Notes: generated by a model from the sequence alone, not told the origin. 64,000 bases of DNA from Alphaproteobacteria bacterium (GCA_017935245.1 JAGBHZ010000004.1:1-64000); one strand, 5' to 3'; shown: positions 34,513-44,044, counted from the stretch's first letter. Numbers and translations: made by a program.

Positions 34513-34780
34513 AACGCATTTTATCATTATTATTCTTGTATATATCGCGATAAACCCGTATCGCACGGTCGGCCGTGTATATCGTACACAACAACCATAG
34601 CATCCCAGTCAAAATCATGTCGTCATCACCGGGATTGTTGATAATGTCGCGCCCGACCCTTATCAAATTGCCCGTCGATATTCCGTTCAGCACAATATAC
34701 AGCAATAAAAACGGATGCCGGTTAAAATTGCCCGGATTGGGATTTCCGGATGGATTATATCGCGGACTGAACGATGACAT
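34511..34780 (-). CDS. Small membrane protein (second of a pair)
   Basis: An 89-residue protein with a Pro/Asn-rich N-terminus (SPRYNPSGNPNPGN), a hydrophobic segment at about 23-40 and another at about 55-70 (MILTGMLWLLCTIYTADRA). No family is recognised. The ATG overlaps the stop of the upstream gene by one base (TAATG), so translation is coupled. Expression as a pair suggests that the two small membrane proteins work together, but nothing indicates the function. Confidence 0.6.
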   Translation of the reverse strand: MSSFSPRYNPSGNPNPGNFNRHPFLLLYIVLNGISTGNLIRVGRDIINNPGDDDMILTGMLWLLCTIYTADRAIRVYRDIYKNNNDKMR

Positions 34781-35088
34781 TATTTTACCTTTTGTGCGTT
34801 TTGGGCATTTAATTGATTACGCGTGTCAACATAGTCGCGCAAAATTTTTGGATTCATCTGGCGTATAACCGCGGCACCACCAACACCAATCACACCCATT
34901 ACAACACCGGTCAACGCCGTTTCCAGGCCGGCCCCAAATGTTTTTGCTGTAAATGCCTTGGCTGTGAAAAACAACGGTGTTGCCAGGCTGGCATAATAAA
35001 CCGCCATAGACGCCGCCTTGTTAACCTTGGCCATTGCCAGATAAATGTTCATTTCGCGTTTTAATTCTTTTTGTGTTTTATTTTCCAT
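34780..35088 (-). CDS. Small membrane protein (first of a pair)
   Basis: A 102-residue protein with hydrophobic segments at about residues 24-45 and 55-75 (LTGVVMGVIGVGGAAVI, Gly-rich) flanked by charged ends. No family is recognised. The ATG at 35088 has AAAGGAAAGA upstream and a near-consensus promoter lies 50 bases further up. It is translationally coupled to the following small gene. Confidence 0.65.
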   Translation of the reverse strand: MENKTQKELKREMNIYLAMAKVNKAASMAVYYASLATPLFFTAKAFTAKTFGAGLETALTGVVMGVIGVGGAAVIRQMNPKILRDYVDTRNQLNAQNAQKVK

Positions 35089-35133
35089 TTTTTCTTTCCT
35101 TTTTTATATTGTTTGTTCAAACCATCACATAAT

Positions 35134-35161
35134 AATATAGTACAAAATTATAAAATGTCAA
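35134..35161 (-). promoter_or_regulatory. Promoter of the small membrane protein pair
   Basis: On the minus strand TTGACA (35161-35156), a 16-base spacer and TATATT (35139-35134). Confidence 0.7.
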
Positions 35162-35208
35162 CATAAAAACAGTTTTATTTATTTTTAAATGCTGCTATCC
35201 TGGCCCCT

Positions 35209-35832
35209 ATGAAGACAAATCCAGATTTTTCCATTGAAAACAATATCGACGCAAATTTAATTGCGGGCGTTGACGAAGCGGGACGCGGTCCCCTGTGCGG
35301 GCCGGTGGTTGCGGCGGCGGTTATTTTCCCGCAACGCAATATCGAAATCCCTGTTGTTATTCGCGATTCCAAGCAGATGACACCACGCGCACGCGCCGCG
35401 GCGTATGATTGGATTACAAAAAACACCATATGGGCGGTTGGTATGTGTAATCCCGACGAAATTGATGAATTAAACATACTGTGGGCGTCAATGCGCGCAA
35501 TGGAACGTGCGGTTGGGGGCCTGGGGGTACAGGCTGATTGGTGCCTGGTGGATGGTAACCGTGTGCCGGCCGGGATATCTGGCAATGCAATTGTCAAAGG
35601 GGACGCAAAATCATTATCAATCGCGGCCGCATCCATTATCGCCAAGGAAACACGCGATAAAATTATGTCTGATTTGGCAAATCAATTCCCACAATATGCA
35701 TGGGATAAAAATGCAGGCTATCCAACAAAATCACATTTACAGGCCATCGAAAAATATGGTATAACGATACATCACAGAAAATCTTTTGGACCGGTTAAAG
35801 AAAGGATAAAAAATGAAACTGCGCACGATTGA
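35209..35832 (+). CDS. rnhB: Ribonuclease HII
   Basis: A 207-residue enzyme that cuts the RNA strand of RNA-DNA hybrids, including single ribonucleotides in DNA. Asp22 and Glu23 in GVDEAGRGPLCGP are the first catalytic pair. The two further acidic positions lie in VDGNRVP and in the SIAAASIIAKETRDK block. The C-terminal GYPTKSHLQAIEKYGITIHHRKSF motif is complete. A -10-like TATCCT ends 7 bases before the ATG and no Shine-Dalgarno sequence is present, so the mRNA may be leaderless. The 3' end overlaps pgk by 20 bases. Confidence 0.95.
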   Translation: MKTNPDFSIENNIDANLIAGVDEAGRGPLCGPVVAAAVIFPQRNIEIPVVIRDSKQMTPRARAAAYDWITKNTIWAVGMCNPDEIDELNILWASMRAMERAVGGLGVQADWCLVDGNRVPAGISGNAIVKGDAKSLSIAAASIIAKETRDKIMSDLANQFPQYAWDKNAGYPTKSHLQAIEKYGITIHHRKSFGPVKERIKNETAHD

Positions 35833-36982
35833 TGGGTTGGATTTACGCGGAAAATATGTATTACTGCGTGATGATTTTAATGTTCAGATTGTCGATGGAA
35901 AAATTACCGACGCATTTCGTATTGAACAAAGCATGCCAACAATAAATAAATTACGTCAAATGGGGGCACGTGTGGCAATATGCGCACACCTGGGGCGGCC
36001 CAAGGGAACACGCAACATGGAATACACATTAAAACCCGTTGCCGAATACATGGGAATAAAATTAATCCAGGATTGCTTGGACAAAGATTTTATGCATGAT
36101 ATGCATGATGGCGATGTCGTGTTATTGGAAAACGTTCGGTTCTATGCGGGCGAAGAAAAAAATGACCCAACTTTTTCGGCCGAGCTGGCACGCGGTTTTG
36201 ACGCATATGTTAATGACGCATTTGCCGTATCACATCGCGCACATGCCAGTACCGTTGGTGTCGCAGAAATATTACCATCATATGCCGGGGATTTGTTGGC
36301 ATCGGAAATAGAACACCTTAGCGCGGTTATGGAAAACCCAAAACGTCCGTTATTGTCCATCGTCGCAGGCAGCAAGGTTTCAACAAAAATTGGCGTATTA
36401 AAGGCGTTGGCAAAATTATCAGACACACTGATTATCGGTGGGGCACTGGGGACGACATTTAATTATGCAACCGGGGCACGCGTTGGAAATTCACTGTATG
36501 AAGCAGACCAGGTGGATACTGCGTTGGAAATTTTGGAATTTGCACGCGAAAACAATTGCCGGGTCTTGTTACCAATGGACAAAGGTGTGGCCAAAGAATT
36601 TGCACGCGACGCAGAACGCACCAACAAAGATTTTAGCCAAATCGAAGATGACGATATTATTATCGATGCCGGCATTGCCACAACCGAACGCGATGTGAAC
36701 GAGATTAAAAATGCAAAAACAGTTATATGGAACGGAACGGTTGGTATGGCCGAATGGGCACCAATATGGTCATATGGTTCATTTGCATTGGCAAATGCAA
36801 TTGCAGAACAAACACGCATGGGCAAATTAGAAAGCATTGTCGGCGGTGGCGACACGGTGGCGGCATTAACGGCGCTGGGGGTAAAAGACGATATCACGTA
36901 TGTTTCAACCGGCGGTGGCGCATTTTTAGAGTTTGTAGAAGGACGCACCCTGCCGGGTGTTGCGATACTGGAAGAAAAATAA
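35813..36982 (+). CDS. pgk: Phosphoglycerate kinase
   Basis: A 389-residue glycolytic enzyme converting 1,3-bisphosphoglycerate and ADP to 3-phosphoglycerate and ATP. The signature VLLRDDFNVQI (about residues 16-26) differs at the usual VDFNVP (here DDFNVQ). HLGRPKG (about 60-66) binds substrate, and the nucleotide-binding GGGDTVAAL motif is present near the C-terminus. Length is normal (387-397 in bacteria). AAAGGATAAA lies upstream within rnhB, with a 20-base overlap that implies co-transcription. A terminator follows. Confidence 0.97.
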   Translation: MKLRTIDGLDLRGKYVLLRDDFNVQIVDGKITDAFRIEQSMPTINKLRQMGARVAICAHLGRPKGTRNMEYTLKPVAEYMGIKLIQDCLDKDFMHDMHDGDVVLLENVRFYAGEEKNDPTFSAELARGFDAYVNDAFAVSHRAHASTVGVAEILPSYAGDLLASEIEHLSAVMENPKRPLLSIVAGSKVSTKIGVLKALAKLSDTLIIGGALGTTFNYATGARVGNSLYEADQVDTALEILEFARENNCRVLLPMDKGVAKEFARDAERTNKDFSQIEDDDIIIDAGIATTERDVNEIKNAKTVIWNGTVGMAEWAPIWSYGSFALANAIAEQTRMGKLESIVGGGDTVAALTALGVKDDITYVSTGGGAFLEFVEGRTLPGVAILEEK

Positions 36983-36986
36983 GAAA

Positions 36987-37007
36987 ACGCCCATGTGGGC
37001 GTTTTTT
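36987..37007 (+). terminator. Rho-independent terminator of rnhB-pgk
   Basis: The stem ACGCCC / GGGCGT with loop ATGT is followed by TTTTT. Confidence 0.9.
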
Positions 37008-37013
37008 ATATTG

Positions 37014-38114
37014 TTATGCGGCCTGTTTTATATCACGCTTGATATTTCTGATGTATTTGCGCAACTCATCAATCGCAACCAGGCCCCCATCACGCTTTTC
37101 GGCCGACCAATAATCCCAGCCATTAAAACTGACGCTGCGTTGCAATTTGGCCGCCATGACGTGAATTGACCCCTTGCCCAATAATGGGTGGGTCAATTGA
37201 CCATCACGTGTTATCATGACGCGTTCGCCGCGCGGACTGACCAGTGTTTGACCAACATATAACAAACCGGCATCAATCAATTCTTTGAACGCAATACGAA
37301 TTTCGGCACGTTTGGGTTGGGTAACCTCGATTTCAGTTAAATCCATCGGTACCGCATTTGCAACACGTTCACGCGCCGCCGCAACATATGTTTCATCACG
37401 TTCGACACCAATAAACCGCCGCCCCATTTCAACCGCGGCCGCGGCCGTTGTTCCCGAACCCATAAACGGATCTAAAATAACATCCCCCGGTTTTGTCGAT
37501 GCTAAGATTACACGACGCAATAAATCCAGTGGTTTTTGTGTATTGTGCAGACTTTTTCCATCGGCACCCTTTAACCGTTCTTCGCCCAGACAGATGTTCA
37601 TATCCCAATCCGAGCGCATCTGTTTTCCACCGTTAAGGCGCTTCATTGTTTCATAATTAAACGTATATTTTCCGGTCTTGGTCGGTGTTGCCCATATTAA
37701 TGTTTCATGCGCATTGGTAAATCGCGTGCCACGAAAATTTGGCATTGGATTGGTCTTGACCCATACGATATCGTTCAAAATCCAAAAACCCATGTCTTGC
37801 AGGATTGTACCAACACGGAAAATGTTATGATAACTGCCGATTGTCCACATTGCACCGGTGGGTTTTAAAATACGTTTACATTCCGCCATCCAGGCACGTG
37901 TAAATTCATCATATGCATCATTTGATTCAAATGCATCCCATTCATCGCGCACGGCACGGGCGGCGGTTTGATCTTCGGGGCGATACAATGTTTTAGCACC
38001 CAATTGCAGATTATATGGGGGATCTGCGAATACGGCATCAACCGATGCGTCGGGTATGCCACGCATAATTTCAATGCAATCACCACATAAAATCTGATTC
38101 AGGTATTTGTCCAT
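37014..38114 (-). CDS. ccrM: Cell-cycle DNA adenine methyltransferase (CcrM-like)
   Basis: A 366-residue beta-class adenine methyltransferase. Motif IV DPPYNLQL (residues 31-38) and motif I DPFMGSGTT (about 210) are intact and in the beta-class order. HNTQKPLDLL precedes motif I, as in CcrM. The extra C-terminal region (about residues 265-366, GLLYVGQTLVSP to WDYWSAEKR) is the CcrM-type DNA-recognition domain. In Caulobacter CcrM methylates GANTC and times replication-linked transcription. There is no neighbouring endonuclease, which supports an orphan regulatory enzyme over a restriction system. GAGAGAG precedes the ATG. Confidence 0.92.
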   Translation of the reverse strand: MDKYLNQILCGDCIEIMRGIPDASVDAVFADPPYNLQLGAKTLYRPEDQTAARAVRDEWDAFESNDAYDEFTRAWMAECKRILKPTGAMWTIGSYHNIFRVGTILQDMGFWILNDIVWVKTNPMPNFRGTRFTNAHETLIWATPTKTGKYTFNYETMKRLNGGKQMRSDWDMNICLGEERLKGADGKSLHNTQKPLDLLRRVILASTKPGDVILDPFMGSGTTAAAAVEMGRRFIGVERDETYVAAARERVANAVPMDLTEIEVTQPKRAEIRIAFKELIDAGLLYVGQTLVSPRGERVMITRDGQLTHPLLGKGSIHVMAAKLQRSVSFNGWDYWSAEKRDGGLVAIDELRKYIRNIKRDIKQAA

Positions 38115-38283
38115 CTCTCTCGCAACTCTCGTGTGTATATTTTACCATATTTTGGGGTCTAAAAAATGTGTGATGGGGTAATGTTTTTGAAATAAAGTGC
38201 TTGATTTTTATAAAATGCTTAATTTTTTATAGATGCAAAATATACTTGCATGGGGGAAAATTCATTGCTACCGTATATATGCT

Positions 38284-38784
38284 ATGAGATGTCCGTATTG
38301 CAGTTCAACAGACAGTCGTGTAACAGATTCACGACCCGATATCGAAGACGCGATTATTCGCCGTCGTCGTGTTTGCAACCAATGTGGTGCCAAATTCACC
38401 ACGGTTGAACGCATACAAATGCGCGATTTAATGGTACGGAAAAACAGTGGAAAACTGGAACCATTTGACCGTGAAAAATTGCGCCGCAGCATTTTATTAG
38501 CGTGTCGCAACCGTGATGTTGGCGAAGACCAGGTTGAACGTCTGGTTACGTCAATTCATCGTCGCCTGGAAACCGAGGCCCCCGATGATACCGTTACATC
38601 GGTCATGGTTGGACAAATGGTTTCTGATTCATTGTTAAATCTGGATCCGATTGCGTTTATTCGTTTTTCATCAGTGTACCGTAAATTTTCACGCGTGTCG
38701 GATTTTAAAAAAATTATCGATCAAATACCAGAGGCAGACGAAGGCGCCGCCGTTTGCGAATTGCCACGTACAACACTGTTCTGA
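38284..38784 (+). CDS. nrdR: Transcriptional repressor NrdR
   Basis: A 166-residue zinc-finger/ATP-cone repressor of ribonucleotide reductase genes. The finger MRCPYCSSTDSRVTDSR and the second CxxC in VCNQCGAKFTTVE are complete. The ATP-cone follows (VRKNSGKLEPFDREKLRRSI). The start at 38284 is fixed by the universal N-terminus MxCPxC. No Shine-Dalgarno sequence is present; TTGCAT (38246-38251) with TACCGT (38269-38274) leaves only about nine bases to the ATG, so a very short or absent leader is possible. A C-terminal tail (about 150-166) is normal. Confidence 0.94.
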   Translation: MRCPYCSSTDSRVTDSRPDIEDAIIRRRRVCNQCGAKFTTVERIQMRDLMVRKNSGKLEPFDREKLRRSILLACRNRDVGEDQVERLVTSIHRRLETEAPDDTVTSVMVGQMVSDSLLNLDPIAFIRFSSVYRKFSRVSDFKKIIDQIPEADEGAAVCELPRTTLF

Positions 38785-40523
38785 TGTATATAAATATGAT
38801 GAAAAAGATTTTAAGTATTTTTATCGCACTGTTTTTGCCGACCGTTGCCGCGGCGGTGCCGGTGCTGGACGTTTTGTCGGACCATGACGCCAGTTTGTAT
38901 AAGCAAATCTTTAAATTGCAAGACAATGAAAAAATTAGTGCGGCAACAAAACTGCAATCGCAAATCGAAGATGATTTATTAATTAACGAGGTTCTGTATC
39001 AGCGATATTTTTCAGATTCATACACAACACGTGGGGCCGAAATAAAGGCATGGATGAACAAATACAACGATATGCCCGGCGCGACGCGTATGCAGAAATT
39101 AGCAAACATAAAAAAAGCGTCTGTTAAAAAACCAAATTTACCAACATCAATCAGTGGTGGCGCATCAATCGAAACACCACAATCTGAAAATTGGACCGCA
39201 AAAAAATATTCGGGGGATACCGCAAAAAAAATTGATAAGTTTAAGCGCGCAATTCGCAGCGGGTCAACAAAAACCGCACGCGAAATTCTGGAAACACGAT
39301 CATTTAAAAACAAACTAACCGATTCCGATTATGGCCGCCTGGCGGGACGATTATCATACATTTATTACACAAATGGCGAAATGGAATTGGCAAAAAAATG
39401 GGGTTTTGTATCATCACATGAAAATTCTGAATATGGCCTGTGGACAATGGGCTTAATCTACTTCAAAGAAGAAAACTTTAAAGAATCCCAAAAATATTTT
39501 AGTAAAATATTGGCATTGGAACACATCAACAACGCCCGCAAGATAGAGGCCGCGTTTTGGGCCGGGCGTGCCGCCGATTTAAACGGTGCAGCGGATATGG
39601 CACGCCAATACTGGACCGTGGCGGCATCGCACCCAATGGCGTTCTATGGCGCATTGTCGGCAACAATGTTGGGCGGGGTGCCACAATACGAATTTTTTGA
39701 ACAAGATTGTACCGACGAAGATATTGATGAACTGCGTCAAACAAAATATGGCAAGCGCGCATTGGCCATGTTACAGGTCGGACGCAAGGATCGCGCCGAA
39801 GAATACATGAAACTGATGATAACATCGCGTGCGACCGACCGACAATTGCATGCGGTAAATTCGGTTGCGACGGCGTATGGCCTGCCACGGGTATCGTTAC
39901 AGGCATCCAGTTTGATAAAAGACCGTGGAATCCTGGAAATTGACGACGATATTATTTATTCGGCGCAATATCCATTGCCAGATTGGGAACCGATGGGCGG
40001 TTGGTCAATTGACCGCGCGTTATTGTTGGCAATCACAAAACAAGAAAGCGGATTTCGTACAACGGCTAAATCGGGCGTGGGCGCCAATGGATTAATGCAA
40101 TTGATGCCCAGCACCGCAAAGCGCGTGGCAAAGCAAAATAACCTGGATATATCTGAAATGGATATGTCAAATCCAGAACACAACATGTACCTGGGACAGC
40201 AATATATTGTTGACCTATTATCACACCCAAATATTGAAAATAATATTATAAAAATGTTGGCGGCATATAACGCGGGGATGGGTACAATGACAAAATTTGA
40301 AAAAACATTTTATACATATGACCCATTATTGTATATCGAAAGTTTCCCCGCATACGAAACACGTAATTACATCAAACGCGTAATGTCAAATTTGTGGCTG
40401 TATCGGGCGCGACTGAATCAACCGCTGACATCATTGACCGAAATGGCAAATGGGAATTGGCCACTGTATAACAGCGAAGACGAATATGTCCAACAACAAA
40501 TAATGAACCGCATGACGATATAA
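38784..40523 (+). CDS. slt: Soluble lytic murein transglycosylase (Slt70-like)
   Basis: A periplasmic enzyme of about 579 residues that cleaves peptidoglycan to 1,6-anhydro-muropeptides. A signal peptide (KKILSIFIALFLPTVAAA) leads into a helical superhelix (U-domain). The C-terminal SLT domain contains ITKQESGFRTTAKSGVGANG with the catalytic Glu, then GLMQLMPSTA and MLAAYNAGMG. The ATG at 38784 overlaps the nrdR stop (TGATG), suggesting coupling; inner ATGs at 38796 and 38799 are alternatives that keep the signal peptide. Confidence 0.92.
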   Translation: MYINMMKKILSIFIALFLPTVAAAVPVLDVLSDHDASLYKQIFKLQDNEKISAATKLQSQIEDDLLINEVLYQRYFSDSYTTRGAEIKAWMNKYNDMPGATRMQKLANIKKASVKKPNLPTSISGGASIETPQSENWTAKKYSGDTAKKIDKFKRAIRSGSTKTAREILETRSFKNKLTDSDYGRLAGRLSYIYYTNGEMELAKKWGFVSSHENSEYGLWTMGLIYFKEENFKESQKYFSKILALEHINNARKIEAAFWAGRAADLNGAADMARQYWTVAASHPMAFYGALSATMLGGVPQYEFFEQDCTDEDIDELRQTKYGKRALAMLQVGRKDRAEEYMKLMITSRATDRQLHAVNSVATAYGLPRVSLQASSLIKDRGILEIDDDIIYSAQYPLPDWEPMGGWSIDRALLLAITKQESGFRTTAKSGVGANGLMQLMPSTAKRVAKQNNLDISEMDMSNPEHNMYLGQQYIVDLLSHPNIENNIIKMLAAYNAGMGTMTKFEKTFYTYDPLLYIESFPAYETRNYIKRVMSNLWLYRARLNQPLTSLTEMANGNWPLYNSEDEYVQQQIMNRMTI

Positions 40524-40551
40524 AAAAAATCCCCCAAACGGGGGATTTTTA
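40522..40551 (+). terminator. Terminator of nrdR-slt
   Basis: The stem ATCCCCC / GGGGGAT with loop AAAC is followed by TTTTATT. It touches the stop of the convergent gene and may serve both. Confidence 0.85.
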
Positions 40552-42279
40552 TTCGGTTGTATTCGGAATTATAACAACATCATTATAATGCGACAAGAAT
40601 CGTGATCCCGTTGCACAATAAATCTTTTGCAGTGAATCTTTGTATTCACGAACGGCGGTTACCCAGCGCTGCTGAATATCATCTTGGGCGCCCTGGTATG
40701 CGGAAAACGCCCCCATCGCCCCACCGGCACCGGCACCGATTAAGGTACCCTTTAACCGCGCATTGTTATTAATGTCAATTAGTCCGCCATCTTCGGCACT
40801 AACGTAAATCGGTCTAAAATTCGCAATAGTGGGTTCAACGTCTTTACCGGCGGCATCTTTGGTCTTTAAACTATTATTATCAATGGCATTGCCATTTGCA
40901 TCGCGACCCCATATTTTCTTTACGTTTGCTTTATCATCCTTCCAGTCTTTATCCTTGTACCCGAATGGTTTATCCGCCGGAATTTCAACCAAAACTGGGA
41001 TTGGCGCACCACTGGGGACGGTACCGGTATCAATTTTTGCAAACTTGTTGTCCGCCAAGCGATTTGGCGCGGTTTGGGAATGCAAATGCATTACACGGTT
41101 TTTATCGTCCATATAATAACTTTCCCTTATATCAGCATAGTTTGCCGCTTCAATCGACTTTAAATCATATTCTTCGCCGGTGGCCGTTTTCTTGCCTAAA
41201 TAATCATTAAACATGATATCCATCAATTCGGCAGGAACACAGTTCTTTAAACCATCGGTTTCGCATTTCCATACGTCTTCTTTTTCTGTATCATAGAAAT
41301 ATGTGGCGTTTACGTCCATTGGTACCGATTTCGTGTACATACCCCACAGGCATTTTGCATCACGCTCTTCAATCTTGCAATTTTCAACGCGCATCACAGA
41401 ATCACCCGATGCCGCCATATTACCAATCAGGCCACCCGCGGCCGCATTTACCCCGGCAGACAATATCATATCCCCGGCAACCTTGCCACCATAGACGTTG
41501 CCCGCCATAATTGCCGCCCCCGTCAAGCCACCAATCGCCGTTGATGTCAATTTTTCTTTGTTGGTGCCAAGCATGGCATCTTTGCCAACCTCTTTTTCAC
41601 CAAGCGCATTTCCCGCCACCGCCGCCAGGATTGTGCCCGCCGCAATTTTTATGCCGGCGTGTTGTTTTTGTTCTTGGTTCATGACGGCCTTTACATCTTC
41701 GATGGTGGGTTCGGTATCATTTGGAAATACAACCGTGCCGGCCGCCGGTAAATATGACGATTGCGACCATTCAGAAATATTACATTTAATTGAATCACCC
41801 GCCGCAACATTTACACGCGCCAAAACCAAATCTGAACCATCTGGGCCCATTTGATATCCGCGCATTTCAACAACCGATACACACTGGGACCCGGTGCCAG
41901 ATTTTGTACCAGCCGTCGGCATATCCCATGCAAATTCACCATTTGGGTACACGGCACCACAATTCTGTAATTGCCCCAATGTAACAGATGCCGCATCACC
42001 CGATGCAATCTGGGACGCCAATGTTGGATTTGCAACACGTATTGGCAAATCAACCGACTGGGGCGCATTTGTGGTCGATGTCGCCATTTCATTTACGGGC
42101 ACGCCATTTTCGGCCGCAATTGCGGCGGGACCAGGATTGCGAATTGCGTTAACCTGGTCATAGGCGGCGGCATAACTGCGTGATTTATTGCCAACGCGTA
42201 TCGCACCATATGAATCACATGGCAATGAAACTAATGCGGCCAATAATGAATAATAAAAAAATGATTTGGATTTTAACAT
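40549..42279 (-). CDS. Exported protein with glycine-zipper segments, unknown function
   Basis: A 576-residue protein with a signal peptide (SKSFFYYSLLAALVSLPCDSYG). Two or three Gly/Ala-rich hydrophobic segments follow: about residues 210-230 (AAGTILAAVAGNALG), 240-290 (AIGGLTGAAIMAGNVYGGKVAGD) and near the end (GTLIGAGAGGAMGAFSAY). Such glycine zippers occur in outer-membrane or lipid-associated proteins. Several cysteines (about 8) may form disulphides. No enzyme motif is visible. The start at 42279 has GCAAGAGAGAG upstream. It lies 58 bases downstream of a beta-barrel protein gene in the same direction. The mature N-terminus RVGNKSRSYAAAYDQ echoes motifs of the two beta-barrel proteins. 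Confidence 0.65.
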   Translation of the reverse strand: MLKSKSFFYYSLLAALVSLPCDSYGAIRVGNKSRSYAAAYDQVNAIRNPGPAAIAAENGVPVNEMATSTTNAPQSVDLPIRVANPTLASQIASGDAASVTLGQLQNCGAVYPNGEFAWDMPTAGTKSGTGSQCVSVVEMRGYQMGPDGSDLVLARVNVAAGDSIKCNISEWSQSSYLPAAGTVVFPNDTEPTIEDVKAVMNQEQKQHAGIKIAAGTILAAVAGNALGEKEVGKDAMLGTNKEKLTSTAIGGLTGAAIMAGNVYGGKVAGDMILSAGVNAAAGGLIGNMAASGDSVMRVENCKIEERDAKCLWGMYTKSVPMDVNATYFYDTEKEDVWKCETDGLKNCVPAELMDIMFNDYLGKKTATGEEYDLKSIEAANYADIRESYYMDDKNRVMHLHSQTAPNRLADNKFAKIDTGTVPSGAPIPVLVEIPADKPFGYKDKDWKDDKANVKKIWGRDANGNAIDNNSLKTKDAAGKDVEPTIANFRPIYVSAEDGGLIDINNNARLKGTLIGAGAGGAMGAFSAYQGAQDDIQQRWVTAVREYKDSLQKIYCATGSRFLSHYNDVVIIPNTTE

Positions 42280-42337
42280 GCTCTCTCTTGCCCCGGATAA
42301 AATAAACGCAGACAACCGGGACGCGCCCGGTTATCCA

Positions 42338-43483
42338 TTAAAACTGTAATCGCAGACGTGCACCAACGTCAACCATCCCCAGTCGCCCACTTTCATACCA
42401 ATTGGTATAGTGGAAAACGCTGTCATATGGCGCTTCGTATTCGCCGCCGGCACCATCACCCAACCATTCTGTCTGGGAAACAATAATTGAACCCGATGTC
42501 TTTACACGCCCCAAATTTGCATAGCGAACATACAGGTCAAGTTTTATGCCGCCTTCCATTTCGGTTGTGATACCACCTTCTAGCATAAATGCCAATTGTT
42601 CTGTCGTGCCACCATTATGATACGCATAAACGTCGGATATACCCGTTAAATCGCCCGCACCGGCCCCAATCGGATCCATTTCAGAATAAAATGTGTTGTC
42701 ATATACGACATAGTCTGCAACCGTATTCAACGCAATACCAACACCCGCACCAATATAGGGGCGCAGCGATCCACCCGCCAAAAATCCAGTATATGAATCA
42801 ATGTTATAATATACGTTTAACATGGTCGTGTTTGACGTAATCGCACCACCATCAACGGTCGCATTAATCAAACCACCCGCACCGTCAGATGTCTGAACAA
42901 TTGTCGGATATGCCAGCCCCGAATACCGCAAATATGAAAAATCAACACGAATATCGTTGTTAATCGCCGCACCAACGGACACCTGAAGCGGGATAACGGT
43001 ATCAGAGTGAAAATCGGCTTCTTCAAATGCGCCGGGGACAAAGAAACTGTTTTCTTCGCCAACATAATCGGCCGACATACCACCCATCAAAGACGCAGTA
43101 TACGCAACCGACAAACCAACGTACAGACCACTGTCGGCCAAACGTTCATAGTCGGTCGATTGATAATACGAACGCCCCGCGGTTGTCTGGGACGACCCAA
43201 CATATGGCAATGCGCCGGTGATACGCGTCGGCTGGGCCGCGGCAACAGTGCGATATTGATTATACTGGGACACATTGGCCGATGCCGGATTGGCGACGAT
43301 ACGACTGTTATTCGATGGCATATATTGAACCACGCCATTATTCATAACCGGCACCGCCCCCACAGGCATACCGTTATTTTGTCCCACCGGATATGATGGA
43401 TGCACCGGATATGCCGCATTTAATGCGACGGGTGCGCCCAATAACAGACCGGCAAAAGCGGCAAAAACACTTGATTTTTTCAT
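42338..43483 (-). CDS. Outer-membrane beta-barrel protein with N-terminal extension
   Basis: A 381-residue exported protein. The signal peptide (MKKSSVFAAFAGLLLGAPVALNA) precedes a Pro/Gly/Asn-rich stretch (residues 24-110: PVHPSYPVG, MPSNNSRIV) and then alternating beta strands from about residue 120 (GLYVGLSVAYTASLMG) to the final GARLRLQF, ending in Phe. This is a small OmpA/Opa-like surface-antigen barrel of 8 strands or so. Start at 43483 is chosen for GGAAAGGT upstream; the frame extends to 43522 without a site. A consensus -10 promoter lies 25 bases upstream. Function may be adhesion or porin-like. Confidence 0.8.
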   Translation of the reverse strand: MKKSSVFAAFAGLLLGAPVALNAAYPVHPSYPVGQNNGMPVGAVPVMNNGVVQYMPSNNSRIVANPASANVSQYNQYRTVAAAQPTRITGALPYVGSSQTTAGRSYYQSTDYERLADSGLYVGLSVAYTASLMGGMSADYVGEENSFFVPGAFEEADFHSDTVIPLQVSVGAAINNDIRVDFSYLRYSGLAYPTIVQTSDGAGGLINATVDGGAITSNTTMLNVYYNIDSYTGFLAGGSLRPYIGAGVGIALNTVADYVVYDNTFYSEMDPIGAGAGDLTGISDVYAYHNGGTTEQLAFMLEGGITTEMEGGIKLDLYVRYANLGRVKTSGSIIVSQTEWLGDGAGGEYEAPYDSVFHYTNWYESGRLGMVDVGARLRLQF

Positions 43484-43508
43484 ACCTTTCCGAATTCCTT
43501 TTGGGATT

Positions 43509-43538
43509 ATTATATCACACAATGGGGGGGACGTGCAA
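43509..43538 (-). promoter_or_regulatory. Promoter of the beta-barrel gene
   Basis: On the minus strand TTGCAC (43538-43533), an 18-base spacer with a run of C, and TATAAT (43514-43509). Between here and the tRNA-Leu 3' end (43539-43635) I see a GC-rich stretch and no gene. Confidence 0.6.
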
Positions 43539-43635
43539 GCAATCAGAATAAAACAAAAAATATTTTTAGCGTTCGCGTCCCACTACGCTGCGAGGCGCGG
43601 TCGCCGATGGCTCAACTGTTGACGCGCAAAAAAAT

Positions 43636-43720
43636 TGGTGCGGGTAAGGAGAATCGAACTCCTATGGGTTGCCCCACTGGAACCTAAATCCAGCGCGTCT
43701 ACCAGTTTCGCCATACCCGC
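43636..43720 (-). tRNA. tRNA-Leu (anticodon TAG)
   Basis: An 85-base class II tRNA on the minus strand with encoded CCA. Acceptor GCGGGTA pairs with TACCCGC, discriminator A. The anticodon stem CTGGA/TCCAG encloses TTTAGGT, giving TAG. A long variable arm (TGGGGCAACCCA) is clear. Confidence 0.95.
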
Positions 43721-43789
43721 GTTCCGCGGGCCAGTTGTCGTCAACCCGCATTAATTTTCACAGTTTTTGTATTCTATGATAATTTTTAC

Positions 43790-43818
43790 TTGATTTCCAG
43801 TAAAATTTAACCTAAAAT
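43790..43818 (+). promoter_or_regulatory. rpmG promoter
   Basis: TTGATT (43790-43795), a 17-base spacer and TAAAAT (43813-43818), 30 bases before the ATG. Confidence 0.6.
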
Positions 43819-43848
43819 CGGACGCAGAATAATTAAAAGGCAACCAAA

Positions 43849-44028
43849 ATGGCATCTAAAAAAGGCAGCAAAGAAGTTGTAAAGCTGGAAAACAAAGAAA
43901 CTGGCTTCTTTTACACAACTACTAAAAATACCAAGTCGGAAAGAACCGCCGGCAAAATGAAATTCCGCAAGTACGACCCAAAACTGCGCAAGCATGTCGT
44001 ATTCACAGAAGCAAAAATGCCGCACTAA
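43849..44028 (+). CDS. rpmG: 50S ribosomal protein L33
   Basis: A 59-residue ribosomal protein. The core GFFYTTTKNTKSERTAGKM and KFRKYDPKLRKHVVFTEAK is the L33 consensus. It lacks the zinc-binding CxxC pairs, so it is the zinc-free form. The start at 43849 has AAAAGGCAA upstream. The gene is a single-gene unit closed by a terminator. Confidence 0.95.
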   Translation: MASKKGSKEVVKLENKETGFFYTTTKNTKSERTAGKMKFRKYDPKLRKHVVFTEAKMPH

Positions 44029-44044
44029 GCATTTGGTATAAAAA

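Noticed and set aside
37014..38114. Restriction-modification system methylase
   Set aside because: No endonuclease gene is adjacent and the C-terminal domain is of CcrM type.
43539..43635. Terminator or small RNA in the GC-rich stretch beside tRNA-Leu
   Set aside because: The AGCGT/ACGCT inverted repeat is short with a long loop and no convincing T-run; left unassigned.
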